This document shows, piece after piece, positions 37,537 to 46,286 of a DNA stretch of 64,000 bases. Source of the stretch: Paracoccus albus (GTDB lineage Bacteria > Pseudomonadota > Alphaproteobacteria > Rhodobacterales > Rhodobacteraceae); assembly GCF_027913035.1 (NCBI RefSeq), contig NZ_CP115775.1, forward strand, positions 1,240,001-1,304,000, given 5' to 3'. Numbering within the stretch: position 1 is the first letter of the stretch; every line of letters starts with the position of its first letter. The notes under the pieces are model-generated. The model was given only the letters and a program-made list of their open reading frames with translations, was not told the DNA's origin and made no database searches. Both the position numbers and the translations under genes were made by a program.

Positions 37537-38679
37537 TTAGCCTTCTTCGGGCCGCCAGATCGATTCCACGGTAAACTCCCCACCATCGACCGAAATGATA
37601 GAGATCGGCTTCGGCGGTACCATCGTCTCGCGCGTATAGCTTATTGTGCCGGTCACCGCCTGAAAGTCGCGGGTTTCGGCGAGTGCATCGCGGATTGCCG
37701 CAGGCTCAGCCGAATCTGCGCGGGTGATGGCATCGGCCAGCAACTTGACCGCATCATAGCCCAGTGCCGCAAAGCTGTTTTCAGGGGCGTGGCCATATTC
37801 GGCGGTATAATCGTCGATGAACTGGGCGACTTCGGGCCGGTCATCGGCCAGATAGGTATGGGTCGAGAACCATACGTCATTTGCCAGATCCGGCCCCGGC
37901 ATAGTCGAAACAAGCTGCGTGTCGAAGCCATCGCCGGACACGATCGGCATTTCGATCCCGGCCTCTCGTATCTGTTTGACGCTCAGCCCGGCTTCGGCCG
38001 GAATGGCAGAGATAAAGACCGCGTCCGGGGCCGGATCAAGCGCGCTCAACCGTGCGATCTGGGCCGAGAAATCGGTATCGCCAATCATGAAGCTGTCTTC
38101 GGCGGCGATGGTGCCGCCCTTTTCCTCCACCCGCTGTTTGAAGAAGGTGGACAGCGCCTTGGTGAAATCCATCGACTGGTCGGTCCAGACGGCGAAGTTC
38201 TTGTAGCCCAGCTCGTCCATCGCGTAATCGGCAATGGCGAAGGACTGATCGTCATCGCCGAATGCGGTCATGAACATATGATCGCCGACCCATGCCGGCA
38301 GTTCAGGATGCGTTGCGCCAGAGGTCAGGAACGGAATGCCTGCTTCCTGAAACAGCGGCGCACCGGCCATCACGAAAGTCGTATCCGATTGTCCGAACCC
38401 GGCAACGATGCCCTCTGACAGAACCCGTTGGGCGTTGATCGCGGTTTCCTGCTGGTCGGTTTTGCCGTCCGGCGCGATAATTTCGATCTGCTGGCCCAGC
38501 AGCCCGCCATCTTCATTGATCTGCTTGGCGGCAAGCTGTGCGCCAGCCAGCGAAGGTCCATCCAGCGAGGACATACCCCCGGTCAGATTGTACAGCGCCC
38601 CAAGCTTTATCGTTTCCTGAGCCAGAGCCCCTGAAGCAAGGGTCATTCCGATTGCAGTCGCAGCAAATAGTCTTGTCAT
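37537..38679 (-). CDS. livK: Branched-chain-type ABC transporter substrate-binding protein
   Basis: A 380-residue periplasmic binding protein of the LivK/Peripla_BP_6 group, with a signal peptide (1-20, ending ALAQ) and the start IKLGALYNLTGGMSSLDGPSLAGAQLA. This group takes up amino acids, amides, urea and aromatic compounds. It is separated from its likely permease and ATPase genes (41824-45278) by the rpiR and ligase genes, but both units share an upstream box. It is divergent from rpiR. Confidence 0.92.
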   Translation of the reverse strand: MTRLFAATAIGMTLASGALAQETIKLGALYNLTGGMSSLDGPSLAGAQLAAKQINEDGGLLGQQIEIIAPDGKTDQQETAINAQRVLSEGIVAGFGQSDTTFVMAGAPLFQEAGIPFLTSGATHPELPAWVGDHMFMTAFGDDDQSFAIADYAMDELGYKNFAVWTDQSMDFTKALSTFFKQRVEEKGGTIAAEDSFMIGDTDFSAQIARLSALDPAPDAVFISAIPAEAGLSVKQIREAGIEMPIVSGDGFDTQLVSTMPGPDLANDVWFSTHTYLADDRPEVAQFIDDYTAEYGHAPENSFAALGYDAVKLLADAITRADSAEPAAIRDALAETRDFQAVTGTISYTRETMVPPKPISIISVDGGEFTVESIWRPEEG

Positions 38680-38809
38680 CGTTTTTCCCTGTTGCCGGCT
38701 GCTGGTTCCGTGCGGATGCGTCGATCAGGACAGCGCCCCTGGCCGAGACAGTGTCGCAGGCAGCCTTACCACGACCCCGAGTGAATACTGGCAGGACGGA
38801 CGGGCACAT

Positions 38810-38831
38810 GTCAAACAGAACATACATTTTG
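38810..38831. promoter_or_regulatory. Shared regulatory box, copy 1 (rpiR/livK)
   Basis: The block TCAA-n-CAGAACATACAT-n-TTG, with a preceding G, recurs at 45344-45365 with 20 of 22 bases identical and the same orientation relative to the minus-strand liv genes. It lies 131 bases before livK and 79 before rpiR. A palindrome GATAT-C-ATATC follows at 38834-38845. It is probably the RpiR site. Confidence 0.6.
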
Positions 38832-38909
38832 CTGGATATCATATCGTTTGTTTGATTTGATACAGATATGGTCCGGGTGAAAACACCGCCCGCAAAAAGG
38901 GAGACCTGC

Positions 38910-39833
38910 ATGAAAGACGCGCTGAAGCACGCGGTTGATCCAGACGCCGTCCCCGGACCTGCCGCCGGAGAGGATATGCTGGCCAGTCTTCAGCAGATGC
39001 TGCCCGCGCTCAGCACACGAGAGGCGCGTGCGGCGCGGCATCTGATCGCGAACTTCCCGATCAGCGGCCTTGGCACCGTTGCAGAGGTCGCTGAAACCAG
39101 CGGCGTCAGCACAGCCACTGTTCTTCGGCTGGTCAAGCGCCTTGGCTATGCCGGCTATGCCCAGTTTCAGGCAGAACTGAAATCACAACTGGAAATGCGG
39201 CTGCAATCGCCGCTGATCCGGTTGGATGCGCATGCGAGCGAAGATGACGATTTCCTGTCGGGCTATTTCGGACAGCTTGCCGAAGCCATGTCTCAGATGC
39301 AGTCGGGGATGGACCGCCAGACCTTTGATGCCATCGTCGAGCTGCTGGCCGATCCCAAGCGCGACATTCACGTCATCGGCGGAAGATGTTCGGGGCATGT
39401 GGCAAGGTATTTCGTCGATCTGCTGATCTCCTTGCGTCAGAGGGTTCATGCGATCGACGCTGACGCGAACAGGCATCCGCTCCAGCTTCTCGACATCGGT
39501 CGCAATTCGGTCGTCGTGGTGATGGATGTGCGACGCTATCAGGACGAGGTCATAGAGTTTGCCCAGATGGCGGCAGAGCGTCGTGCCAGGATCATCCTGC
39601 TGACCGATCCGTGGTTGTCGCCCGTCGCGCGCGTCGCCTCGCATGTGCTCACTTTTCCCGTCACCTCTCCCTCGATCTTCGATGTCATGACAGGCGGTAT
39701 GGCCGTGGCCGATGCATTGCTGGGTGCGGTTGCGCGGGTGACCGGGGCAGGGGGGCGCGACCGCATGGGACGACTGGAAGAACTGCGGGATCAACAGCAA
39801 CGCCTGAGCCGGGGCAATGACGAAACGAGCTAG
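38910..39833 (+). CDS. MurR/RpiR family transcriptional regulator
   Basis: A 307-residue regulator with an N-terminal RpiR helix-turn-helix (LSTREARAARHLIANFPISGL, then VAETSGVSTATVLRLVKRLGYAGYAQFQ) and a C-terminal SIS domain (HVIGGRCSGHVARYFVDLL, VVMDVRRYQDEVIEFAQ, ILLTDPWLSP). The ATG at 38910 is chosen over 38868 because of the site AAAAGGGAGACCTGC. It is divergent from livK and is followed after 48 bases by the ligase gene. It probably controls the surrounding liv regulon. Confidence 0.92.
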   Translation: MKDALKHAVDPDAVPGPAAGEDMLASLQQMLPALSTREARAARHLIANFPISGLGTVAEVAETSGVSTATVLRLVKRLGYAGYAQFQAELKSQLEMRLQSPLIRLDAHASEDDDFLSGYFGQLAEAMSQMQSGMDRQTFDAIVELLADPKRDIHVIGGRCSGHVARYFVDLLISLRQRVHAIDADANRHPLQLLDIGRNSVVVVMDVRRYQDEVIEFAQMAAERRARIILLTDPWLSPVARVASHVLTFPVTSPSIFDVMTGGMAVADALLGAVARVTGAGGRDRMGRLEELRDQQQRLSRGNDETS

Positions 39834-39881
39834 CCGAGCCGTCATCGCAGGCGGCGGAAATATTGACACTCAGGAGGCCCG

Positions 39882-41195
39882 ATGAAACCGCAGGAGATCA
39901 CGACAATCTGCACAAGCGACCTTGGCGGTCAGACACGCGGCAAAGGCTATCCTGCGCGCGACCGTGCCAGCAGGCTGGAAAAAGGCATCGGCTGGACGCC
40001 GACCAATTCGATGATCTCGCCGCTCGGTCCAATCGCGCCATCACCTTGGGGGCCATGCGGTGACCTGCTGCTGCGCCCGGACCCGGATACGGAAACCCGC
40101 ATCGATTTCGGTGATGGCAGCGCGATTGAGAGCTTTGTGATCGGGGATATTGTCGAACTTGACGGCACGCCCTGGGATGTCTGCCCGCGCGGTTTTCTGA
40201 AGCGAGTCCTTGCCGCGTTGGAGGAACGACACGGCCTGTCGGTGCGTGCAGCCTTTGAACATGAGTTTGCCTATTTCGGTGTCGAGCCGCGCGACAATTC
40301 CCCCTATGCACTGGATTCCGTCAGGCGTCAGGGTCGTTTTGCCGAGACATATCTGGCAGCACTGGACAAGGCGGGGATCACGCTGGATACCTTCATGGCC
40401 GAATATGGCCCGCAGCAATACGAAGTCACGGTGGGCCCCGCCATTGGCGTCACCGCAGCCGATCAGGCGCTGATTGTCCGCGAACTGGCGCGTGCGGCGG
40501 CGTGGCGTCAGGACCAGCAGCGGGTCAGTTTCACGCCGCTTCTGCATCCTGATGCAGTCGGCAATGGCGTGCATGTGCATTTTTCATTGTTCAAATCCGC
40601 AGACGGTGCGCCCGTCAACCACGATCCTGAACATGAACATGGCCTGTCCGAAACGGGCGGCGCGTTCCTGTCCGGCATTCTGGCAAAGATGCCCGCACTT
40701 CTGGCTATGACTGCGCCATCCCCGGTCAGCTATTACCGCCTGAAACCCAACCGGTGGAGCGCGGCTTACAACAATCTCGGTTATCGCGACCGAGAGGCCG
40801 GGCTTCGTATCTGTCCTGTCTTTGACGAGGCAAAGATTGCCTCTCAGTATCACTTCGAATATCGGGCCGCCGATGCGACGGCCAGCCCCTATCTTCTGCT
40901 GGGCGCGATCTTGGCGGCAGGCTTATGGGGGCTGGATCGGGGGCTTGAGCGCGCAAAGGTCTATGAAGGTCTGCCGCAGGATTTTGACGATACGCATAAT
41001 CACGCCCTCGGTGTTCGGCGATTGCCGACCTCTCTGGAAGAGGCGCTTGATCTGTTAGAGGCTGACACGGATCTGGACGACTTCATCACCGCCGACCTGA
41101 AATCCGCAATCCTGACCGGCAAGCGTTTCGAACTGTCGCAGGTGACGGATCTGACCCCGGAACAGCGCTGCGAGCGCTATGCCCGGATCTACTAG
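39882..41195 (+). CDS. Glutamine-synthetase-family ligase
   Basis: A 437-residue glutamine synthetase-fold enzyme. Seen are the Glu-rich metal motif AAFEHEFAYFG, AEYGPQQYEVTVGP, the metal/ATP His in GNGVHVHFSLF, and KPNRWSAAYNNLGYRDREAGLRICP, which replaces the usual N-R-x-R substrate region. It lacks the adenylylation site of GlnA. Relatives are gamma-glutamylpolyamine or gamma-glutamylamide synthetases and a ligase of the Pseudomonas histamine pathway. The site AGGAGG precedes the ATG. It follows rpiR and converges on copy 2 of the cysteine hydrolase with a 4-base overlap. Confidence 0.9.
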   Translation: MKPQEITTICTSDLGGQTRGKGYPARDRASRLEKGIGWTPTNSMISPLGPIAPSPWGPCGDLLLRPDPDTETRIDFGDGSAIESFVIGDIVELDGTPWDVCPRGFLKRVLAALEERHGLSVRAAFEHEFAYFGVEPRDNSPYALDSVRRQGRFAETYLAALDKAGITLDTFMAEYGPQQYEVTVGPAIGVTAADQALIVRELARAAAWRQDQQRVSFTPLLHPDAVGNGVHVHFSLFKSADGAPVNHDPEHEHGLSETGGAFLSGILAKMPALLAMTAPSPVSYYRLKPNRWSAAYNNLGYRDREAGLRICPVFDEAKIASQYHFEYRAADATASPYLLLGAILAAGLWGLDRGLERAKVYEGLPQDFDDTHNHALGVRRLPTSLEEALDLLEADTDLDDFITADLKSAILTGKRFELSQVTDLTPEQRCERYARIY

Positions 41196-41827
41196 CTGCG
41201 GCGCTTCATCTGTGTGATCAGCTCATCCGTCGTTCTGGTCACGCAATAGCCGCCGAATGCCTGCAGCGCGTTACGGTGCCGTTCCCGTGTGTCTGTCGCG
41301 CAGCCATCGGAGACACAGACCATATGAAAGCCGCGATCCGCGCCGTCGCGTATCGTGTGATCGCAGCATTGATCTGTCAGGAAGCCGGTAACGATGATCG
41401 TATCGAGCCCGATATTGCGGATCAGATATTCGAAATTCGTCGAATTGAACAGGGATGAGGACGTCTTCGGAATAACCATCTCATCCGCACCGGGCGCGAG
41501 CGCTGCAATAACCTTTGCATCCTGCGATCCCTTCGCGATGAAGAAATTCGAAAGTTTGTAGTCAAGCGAACGGTCACGGCCATCCAGGGTCGCATTTTCC
41601 ATGACTGTGTAAATGACCTCTGCCCCAGTGGCGCGCGCCGCGCCGATCAAACGGGCGATATTCGGGATAACGAAGGCATGAGCGTCCTCGTAAAATTCCG
41701 GGCGGGGCTGGCGATTTTTCTGGTCCATCACCCAGTTCTGCGCGTCGATCACAAGAAGCACGGTTGTTTGCGGATCGAACGGCCGGACACGGCTTTCGAA
41801 GATGTCCTGCTTGCGAGGCTCCGTCAT
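41192..41827 (-). CDS. Cysteine hydrolase (isochorismatase family), copy 2
   Basis: A 211-residue paralogue of the protein at 36831-37472. The triad is Asp in VIDAQNWV, Lys in IPKTSSS and Cys in LTDQCCD. The ATG overlaps the livM stop by 4 bases, so it is the last gene of the livGFHM operon. Having one copy behind each half of the importer suggests that both hydrolases act on the imported compound, perhaps on successive intermediates. Confidence 0.9.
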   Translation of the reverse strand: MTEPRKQDIFESRVRPFDPQTTVLLVIDAQNWVMDQKNRQPRPEFYEDAHAFVIPNIARLIGAARATGAEVIYTVMENATLDGRDRSLDYKLSNFFIAKGSQDAKVIAALAPGADEMVIPKTSSSLFNSTNFEYLIRNIGLDTIIVTGFLTDQCCDHTIRDGADRGFHMVCVSDGCATDTRERHRNALQAFGGYCVTRTTDELITQMKRRS

Positions 41828-42873
41828 CCGTTGGTCCTTCCTCTGATCAGCCGCAGCAGCCATGCGGGTTCGCCAGAGCCGAAAAGCCCCGCAGGCCGGA
41901 AGCGCAGGACGAGGACCAGCACAAGTGCGACGATCATCTGCGACAGACCATACAGGCCCATGCTTTCCTCCACGGGTTTCAGCGCCTCGCCCAGAAGCGT
42001 GATCCCAAGTGCCGCTACAATCGCGCCGGTGATCGAGCCGGTTCCGCCCAGCACCACCATCGCAACCAGATTAAAGGCCAGCACTATGCCATAGCTGCGT
42101 GGCGTCACCACGGTGATCAGATGCGCCATGAATGCGCCGACAATGCCCGCGATCACCGCGCCCAAAACAAAGGCGATCAGTTTGATCCGTGCAGTTTTGA
42201 CACCGATCGATTCCGCCGCCAGCTGATTTTCCCGCGTCGCCATCATGGCCCGGCCGATCGAGGAAAACTTGATCCGCCAGACCATCAGCACGACCAGCAG
42301 CATCAGCCCGGCGCACCACCAGATATTTGTCAGTCGCGGTATGCCCGACAGGCCAGAGCCGCCGCGCGTCAACCCCTGCCAGTTGATCGCCAATCCCTGC
42401 ACGATCACGATCAGCCCCAGCGTCGCAACGGCCAGATAATGCCCCTTCAGGCGCAGCACCACCAGTCCGATCAGCAGGGCGATCAGCCCGACGATCACAG
42501 CCGCACAGATCAGCGTCAGGCCAAAGGGCATTTGCCATGACACGAACGGCTCCGGCAGGCCGAACAACATTGTCGATTTCCGCGCCACCGGATAGCCGAG
42601 CACGGCGGCGATATATGCGCCGACCATCATGAAGGCCGGATGCCCAAGCGAAAACAGCCCGGTCAGCCCGTTGGTCAGTTGCATCGACACCGCCAGTGTG
42701 ATGTTCAGGCAGGCAAGTGATGCCAGTGTCAGGCCATATGCGCTCGACCAGCCGGTAAACAGCCACAGCGCGGCCAGCAGCGCCGCTGTGGCAATGGCAA
42801 GTCTCAGGCCCGCGGCGGCGGGACGCAAATCGCTCAGGACGGGGGCGGACGGTTCAGGCGCGTTCTTCGACAT
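41824..42873 (-). CDS. livM: Branched-chain-type ABC transporter permease LivM
   Basis: A 349-residue permease with about nine hydrophobic segments and the LivM features SLGHPAFMMVGAYIAAVL and SIGRAMMATRENQLAAESIGV, ending MVVLGGTGSITGA. The ATG at 42873 lies within the end of livH (20-base overlap). Confidence 0.93.
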   Translation of the reverse strand: MSKNAPEPSAPVLSDLRPAAAGLRLAIATAALLAALWLFTGWSSAYGLTLASLACLNITLAVSMQLTNGLTGLFSLGHPAFMMVGAYIAAVLGYPVARKSTMLFGLPEPFVSWQMPFGLTLICAAVIVGLIALLIGLVVLRLKGHYLAVATLGLIVIVQGLAINWQGLTRGGSGLSGIPRLTNIWWCAGLMLLVVLMVWRIKFSSIGRAMMATRENQLAAESIGVKTARIKLIAFVLGAVIAGIVGAFMAHLITVVTPRSYGIVLAFNLVAMVVLGGTGSITGAIVAALGITLLGEALKPVEESMGLYGLSQMIVALVLVLVLRFRPAGLFGSGEPAWLLRLIRGRTNG

Positions 42874-43744
42874 GGCGCACAAACAGCCCCGAAGGCTTGA
42901 TAAGAAGGATCACAATCAGCAGCAGAAACACGAAGCTGTCCCGGTAAGAGGCATATTCAGGCGGCAGCAATCCGACAAACAGCACCTCTGCCATGCCCAG
43001 CAGATAGCCGCCCAGCAAAGCCCCACTGATCGAGCCAACACCGCCGATCACACAGGCGATGAAGGCTTTCAGCCCCGGTGCCAGCCCCATAAGGGGATGT
43101 ATCTGCCCGAACTTTCCGCCCCACATCAGCCCGGCGATGGCAGCCAGACCAGACCCGATGGCGAAAGCCGCAAGGATCGTGCGATTGACCGGCACACCCA
43201 TCAGTTGCGCAGCCAGCAGGTTTTCAGACGTCGCACGCATCGCGGTTCCAAGTCGCGTCCGGTATACGATAAACAGAAGCGCTGCGATCAGCAGAACGGC
43301 CATGACGATGATTGTCACGTCGGTCATGGATGCGCTGACACCGCCGATTTCGACTCGCTGCCGCATGACAGCCGGAAACTGAAAGCTGCGTTGCTGCCCC
43401 GACAAAAGCAGCAGCGCGCCGTTCTGGATCAGTACGGACACAGCCAGCGTCGCTATGAACCCCGTCACCTGCGTTGCTGACCGCATGGGCCGGAAGATCA
43501 TCGTTTCAATCGTCATGCCCGCGCATGCCCCCACCAGCAGGACAAGTGCCGCAACAAGCGGCCACGGCAATCCCGTCTGCACCATGGCCAGCGAGGCGAA
43601 GGCGCCGATCATCACCAGATCACCGTGAGCAAAGTTTATCAGCCGCACGATGCCGTAGATCATCGAAAAGCCTATGGCGATCAGCGCATACAGGCTGCCA
43701 AGCGACAGCCCGTTGACGATCTGCTGGAACAGATATTGGCTCAT
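42854..43744 (-). CDS. livH: Branched-chain-type ABC transporter permease LivH
   Basis: A 296-residue permease. LivH features include the N-terminal QIVNGLSLGSLYALIAIGFSMIYG, INFAHGDLVMIGAF, the EAA-like AMRATSENLLAAQLMGV and GGVGSISGALLGG. Its ATG overlaps the livF stop by 4 bases. It forms the translocation pore with LivM. Confidence 0.94.
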   Translation of the reverse strand: MSQYLFQQIVNGLSLGSLYALIAIGFSMIYGIVRLINFAHGDLVMIGAFASLAMVQTGLPWPLVAALVLLVGACAGMTIETMIFRPMRSATQVTGFIATLAVSVLIQNGALLLLSGQQRSFQFPAVMRQRVEIGGVSASMTDVTIIVMAVLLIAALLFIVYRTRLGTAMRATSENLLAAQLMGVPVNRTILAAFAIGSGLAAIAGLMWGGKFGQIHPLMGLAPGLKAFIACVIGGVGSISGALLGGYLLGMAEVLFVGLLPPEYASYRDSFVFLLLIVILLIKPSGLFVRHVEERA

Positions 43745-44475
43745 TCCATCTCCCCCAGATAGGCATGGCGAACCTGCTGATTACTGGCCAGCTCTGCGCC
43801 CGTTCCGGTCAGCGTGATGCGCCCGTCCTCAAGAACATATCCGCGGTCAGCGGATTCCAACGCCATTGCGGCGTTCTGTTCGATCAGCAGGATGGTCGTG
43901 CCATCATTGCGCAATGTCTCGATCACGTCAAAGATCCGCTCGATATATTGCGGGGCGAGGCCCAGCGAGGGCTCATCCAGCATCAACAGAACGGGGTCCG
44001 CAAGAAGGGCGCGTCCGATGGCAAGCATCATCTGTTCCCCACCCGAAAGCGACCCGGCCGTCAGATCGGCGCGCTCTGCCAGAATGGGAAACAGATCATG
44101 GATATGCGCGATCTCGGATTTCAGCGTCGCGCGATCGTTCCGCGCATATGCCCCCATCAGCAGGTTTTCCCTGACGCTCAGCGATTGGAAAATCTGCCGC
44201 CCCTCGGGGCAGTGAACCAATCCGGCCCGCACGATCCGGTCAGACGAGGCCGCTGTCAGATCAGTGCCCCCCTCGCGCCCGGTGAAACGCATTGTGCCAG
44301 AGAAAGGCCGCAGCAATCCCGACAATGTATGCAGGGTAGAGCTTTTCCCCGCGCCATTCGCCCCGATCAGCGCAACGATCTCTCCTTTCTTCACCTCAAG
44401 CGACAGGTCATGCAGCACATGCGTGGCACCACGCCGCAGGTTCAGGTCACGGACTCGCAAGATTGGCTCAGTCAT
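43741..44475 (-). CDS. livF: Branched-chain-type ABC transporter ATP-binding protein LivF
   Basis: A 244-residue ATPase with Walker A GANGAGKSS, signature LSGGEQMMLAIGRAL and Walker B LLMLDEPSLGLAP; the phrase SLGLAP is typical of LivF. The switch region is LLIEQNAAMAL. The ATG overlaps the livG stop by 4 bases. Confidence 0.95.
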   Translation of the reverse strand: MTEPILRVRDLNLRRGATHVLHDLSLEVKKGEIVALIGANGAGKSSTLHTLSGLLRPFSGTMRFTGREGGTDLTAASSDRIVRAGLVHCPEGRQIFQSLSVRENLLMGAYARNDRATLKSEIAHIHDLFPILAERADLTAGSLSGGEQMMLAIGRALLADPVLLMLDEPSLGLAPQYIERIFDVIETLRNDGTTILLIEQNAAMALESADRGYVLEDGRITLTGTGAELASNQQVRHAYLGEME

Positions 44476-45278
44476 GTCGACACCGGTTGCTTGTCGGGCT
44501 TGCGATTGCGGCGGGTGCCCAGATAAGCCTCGATTACGGCGGGGTCATTCTGCACCTCTCTCGCGCTGCCTGCGGCGACGAATTTGCCCCGATTGATCAC
44601 CTGAATCCGGTCGCAGAGCGACATCACAAGCCGCATATCATGTTCGACCAGCAATACCCCAATTCCACGTTCATGGGCGAGAGTTCTGATCAGTGTGGTC
44701 AGCATCGACGTTTCAGACGTGTTCAGCCCCGCTGCGGGTTCGTCCAGCAACAAGACCTTCGGTCCCACCGCCAACGCCCTCGCAATCTCGACACGCCGTT
44801 GATCGCCATAGGACAGATCGCCCGCACGACGGTGTGCATGTGCGGATAATCCGACAAGGTCGATGACATTGATCGACTGATCGCGAATTTCGGCCTCGGA
44901 TCGCCAGAAGGCAGGCCGCTGCATCAGCGTGCTCAGCAACCCGGCGCCGTGACGCATGTGCCCCCCGCTCATGACATTGTCGAGAACGCTCAGATCGTTG
45001 AACAGGCGTATGTTCTGAAATGTCCGGGCAAGCCCAGCCTCGGCGAAACGATGGGGCGGCTGACCGGTCATATCCTGACCGCCGATCCGCACCTGCCCAG
45101 AACTCGGGGCGAGCACGCCGCTGAGGAGGTTGAACGCCGTAGTCTTTCCCGCACCATTCGGCCCGATCAAACCGACGAGATCACCCTGAGACAAATTCAG
45201 GCTGTAATCTTCGACGGCGGTGATCCCGCCGAAATGGCGGGTCAGTTTATCTGCCGACAGCAAGGTTTCGGTATTCAC
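44472..45278 (-). CDS. livG: Branched-chain-type ABC transporter ATP-binding protein LivG
   Basis: A 268-residue ATPase with Walker A GPNGAGKTT, signature LSYGDQRRVEIARAL and Walker B VLLLDEPAAGLN, followed by LLVEHDMRLVMSLCDRI. The start is uncertain: GTG 45278 gives the normal length, while a TTG at 45329 would add 17 residues but lies only 15 bases from the shared regulatory box. Neither has a strong ribosome site. It is the first gene of livGFHM plus hydrolase copy 2. Confidence 0.92.
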   Translation of the reverse strand: MNTETLLSADKLTRHFGGITAVEDYSLNLSQGDLVGLIGPNGAGKTTAFNLLSGVLAPSSGQVRIGGQDMTGQPPHRFAEAGLARTFQNIRLFNDLSVLDNVMSGGHMRHGAGLLSTLMQRPAFWRSEAEIRDQSINVIDLVGLSAHAHRRAGDLSYGDQRRVEIARALAVGPKVLLLDEPAAGLNTSETSMLTTLIRTLAHERGIGVLLVEHDMRLVMSLCDRIQVINRGKFVAAGSAREVQNDPAVIEAYLGTRRNRKPDKQPVST

Positions 45279-45343
45279 CGCGAATGACCGCCCGGTTTGT
45301 TTCTTCGGATTATTGGTCAGGCTAAACAAACTCGGCCCATGCG

Positions 45344-45399
45344 GTCAATCAGAACATACATCTTGTGCAGATTTAAGTAAAATGTATGAATTTATTCAT
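45344..45399. promoter_or_regulatory. Shared regulatory box, copy 2, with palindromes (livG / formylglutamate amidohydrolase)
   Basis: The 22-base box shared with 38810-38831 covers 45344-45365. Within it CATACATCTT (45355-45364) is matched by an inverted AAAATGTATG (45379-45388), and a 14-base palindrome ATGAAT-TT-ATTCAT follows (45386-45399). The region is divergent between livG and the amidohydrolase gene and is AT-rich, as expected for a promoter. Confidence 0.6.
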
Positions 45400-45471
45400 G
45401 AAGGAATCGTCTGAAAAGCTGGCGCGCGCCTTGCGGTCTGATACCGTATTGCCGACATGGGGGACATTCGC

Positions 45472-46239
45472 ATGAGTGTCCTGATTGCGCCGCATGAGCC
45501 ACCGCCGGTTGAGGTTCACAACCCGGATGGACAGTCAGATTTTGTCGTTATCTGCGAACATGCCGGACGGCGGATACCAGAGGCGCTTGGCAATCTTGGG
45601 CTGAAAGAATCCGATCTGACGCGTCATATCGCCTGGGATATAGGTGCGCGCGACGTTGCGATGACCCTTGCTGACGGACTGGATGCGCCGCTTTTCATGC
45701 AGCGTTACTCTCGACTGGTTTGCGACTGCAACCGGCAGCCCGACGTCGAAAGCTTTATTCCTGCCATCAGCGAGGCGACCCTGATTCCCGGAAACAGCGG
45801 GATTTCGGAAAGTGATCGCGATGCCCGGATCTCAGCTATATTCCGGCCCTTCCATGACAGGGTGTCCACGGCTCTGGATCGGCGATCTGCTGACGGCAAG
45901 GCAACCTTTCTTGTGACAATTCACAGCTTCACGCCGGTATTCAATGGCGTCAGCAGACCTTGGGAAATCGGCGTTCTCTATAATCGTGACAAGACGCTGT
46001 CGCCTGCAATGCTAGAGATATTGCGAGAGGATACCGCGCATTGCGTGGGCGACAACCAGCCTTATTCGGTCGGCGACGACACTGATTACACCATTCCGGT
46101 CTTTGGAGAGGCGCGCGGCATTCCCTGCGTCGAGATCGAAATCCGCAATGACCTGACCGAGGGAGCCTGGCAGGTGGGTTATTGGGCTGATCTGCTGGCC
46201 GCATCACTGCGCAAGGCGCAGGCGAAGTTGCCACGGTGA
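45472..46239 (+). CDS. N-formylglutamate amidohydrolase-like protein
   Basis: A 255-residue enzyme of the FGase family. The conserved HAGRRIPEALG, HIAWDIGARDVA, the CNR motif (RLVCDCNRQPD) and HSFTPVFNG are all present; these carry the zinc and substrate residues. It removes a formyl group from N-formyl amino acids. The start at 45472 follows GGGGGACATTCGC; an in-frame ATG lies at 45457. No other histidine-utilisation gene is near, so an N-formyl intermediate of the surrounding pathway is more likely than formylglutamate from histidine. Confidence 0.88.
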   Translation: MSVLIAPHEPPPVEVHNPDGQSDFVVICEHAGRRIPEALGNLGLKESDLTRHIAWDIGARDVAMTLADGLDAPLFMQRYSRLVCDCNRQPDVESFIPAISEATLIPGNSGISESDRDARISAIFRPFHDRVSTALDRRSADGKATFLVTIHSFTPVFNGVSRPWEIGVLYNRDKTLSPAMLEILREDTAHCVGDNQPYSVGDDTDYTIPVFGEARGIPCVEIEIRNDLTEGAWQVGYWADLLAASLRKAQAKLPR

Positions 46240-46286
46240 TGAGCTGACACCGGACATCGCCGCCTTTCTCTTGCTCGGGCGTAGGG

